Assembly: GCA_030248295.1 (NCBI GenBank)
Contig: JASANH010000119.1
Span: forward strand, 1-64,000
Origin: Mesodorylaimus sp. YZB2_4
Lineage: Eukaryota; Nematoda; Enoplea; Dorylaimida; Dorylaimidae
DNA: 64,000 nucleotides
Direction: 5' to 3'
Positions 63,470 to 64,000 of the stretch are shown here, in pieces. The notes under the pieces were generated by a model. The model was not told the origin of the DNA and made no database searches. It saw only the letters and a list, made by a program, of their open reading frames with translations. The translations under genes were made by a program, and so were the position numbers. Positions within the stretch are counted from its first letter, which is position 1, and every line of letters begins with the position of its first letter.

Positions 63470-63800
63470 AAGTTCTTCCATTACTCCATTCCAATAACTT
63501 TTTGGCTGGCCATTAAGCCAACTGATTGCAACTCATTCTCATCAACGAATCTCTTCCCATTCAAAGTTGTTTTCAAATCTTCGAACACCTTGAACTCACG
63601 ATCAGAGGGTGCCAGGTCTGGTGAATAGAGCGGAGGTCAATCAGGTCGAACGCAAGTCATTAGAGGGTTCCCAAAAGAACACCTGTGCAGTGAACTGGCG
63701 CATTGTCATTCAGAAACAGGTCACCCTTTCTCAATTTTCCTCGCTGGTTTTCTTTTATGGCGGCGCGTAGTTTCAGCATCACATGGGTATAACACTATAC
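63470..63800 (-). mobile_element. Decayed mariner-family transposase, C-terminal part
   Basis: The minus strand, read across stops and frameshifts, gives LRKGDLFLNDNAPVHCTGVL, where the D-N-A-x-x-H motif is the second catalytic aspartate region of mariner transposases. Remnants of the S-P-D-L-A-P block and an NGKRF-like segment follow. The third catalytic residue region is scrambled by frameshifts, so the copy is dead. Confidence 0.65.
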
Positions 63801-63847
63801 CCTTTCCAGAAAAAACCAGCCAGCAGTAGACCCTGGATCGGGACAGG

Positions 63848-63925
63848 TGCTTTCGGGTCGGGCAGAGTCGGGTCAAAATCGATTCGGGTCACTTTTTTAA
63901 AAGCAGGTCCAACGGGTCAAAAGTA
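63848..63925. repeat. Degenerate CGGGTC/GGGTC repeat
   Basis: Several GTCGGG/CGGGTC words (TTCGGGTCGGG, AGTCGGGTC, TTCGGGTC, ACGGGTC) spread over about 80 bases. It resembles in style, but not in sequence, the pentamer tract at 995-1056. Confidence 0.5.
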
Positions 63926-64000
63926 CTGCAATTTTGCAAGTTTCTGCTATTGGAAGTCATAAAAAACTATTCGTATCTGTCCAATAACTCGCTTGACAAC

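Overview
This is eukaryotic, animal DNA. Coding sequence is split by GT-AG introns, several only about 45-60 bp long, and the intergenic and intronic DNA carries tRNA-derived SINEs, decayed LINEs and decayed DNA transposons. The gene content (an Msx-class homeobox gene and a giant titin/twitchin-type muscle kinase) says bilaterian. The domain order of the giant gene (long elastic array, Ig/FN3 region, kinase, then many Igs plus one FN3) most resembles nematode-type TTN-1, so an ecdysozoan, possibly a nematode, is my best guess. I cannot name a species.

Layout. 1-9.0 kb: no intact gene; two degenerate non-LTR reverse-transcriptase fragments, short GGATC repeats and a poly-C run. 9.08-11.03 kb, minus strand: a three-exon Msx/msh homeobox gene. 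11.0-19.3 kb: no gene recognised; one composite SINE copy near 13.1-13.5 kb. 19.3-61.6 kb, minus strand: one gene of about 54 reconstructed exons. Splice phases agree across every junction I checked, giving about 28.8 kb of coding sequence and about 9,600 residues, incomplete at its 5' end. 61.9-64 kb: a hAT-like element with terminal inverted repeats and 8-bp flanking duplication, another dispersed repeat, and a mariner transposase relic.

The giant gene reads, from N to C terminus: four Ig domains; a 12.4-kb single exon holding 22 near-identical 172-residue units (each one Ig domain plus a P/E/V/K-rich linker) and three ordinary Igs; an Ig/FN3 region with 13 FN3 and about 10 Ig; a complete Ser/Thr kinase domain with all catalytic residues; a basic regulatory tail; then about 19 further Ig domains, one FN3 and two odd truncated Ig-like pieces. 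In muscle terms this is an elastic I-band-like spring joined to an A-band/M-band-like signalling end.

The most notable feature is in the repeat array. At 53200-53225 the reading frame is broken by a net 26-base insertion. It lies exactly at the edge of a three-unit (1,548 + 26 = 1,574 bp) near-identical duplication, and the first 292 bases after the junction are identical to a unit seven repeats away. Either this is an assembly join of two haplotypes or array positions, or it is a recent unequal exchange with filler DNA that would truncate the protein before the kinase.
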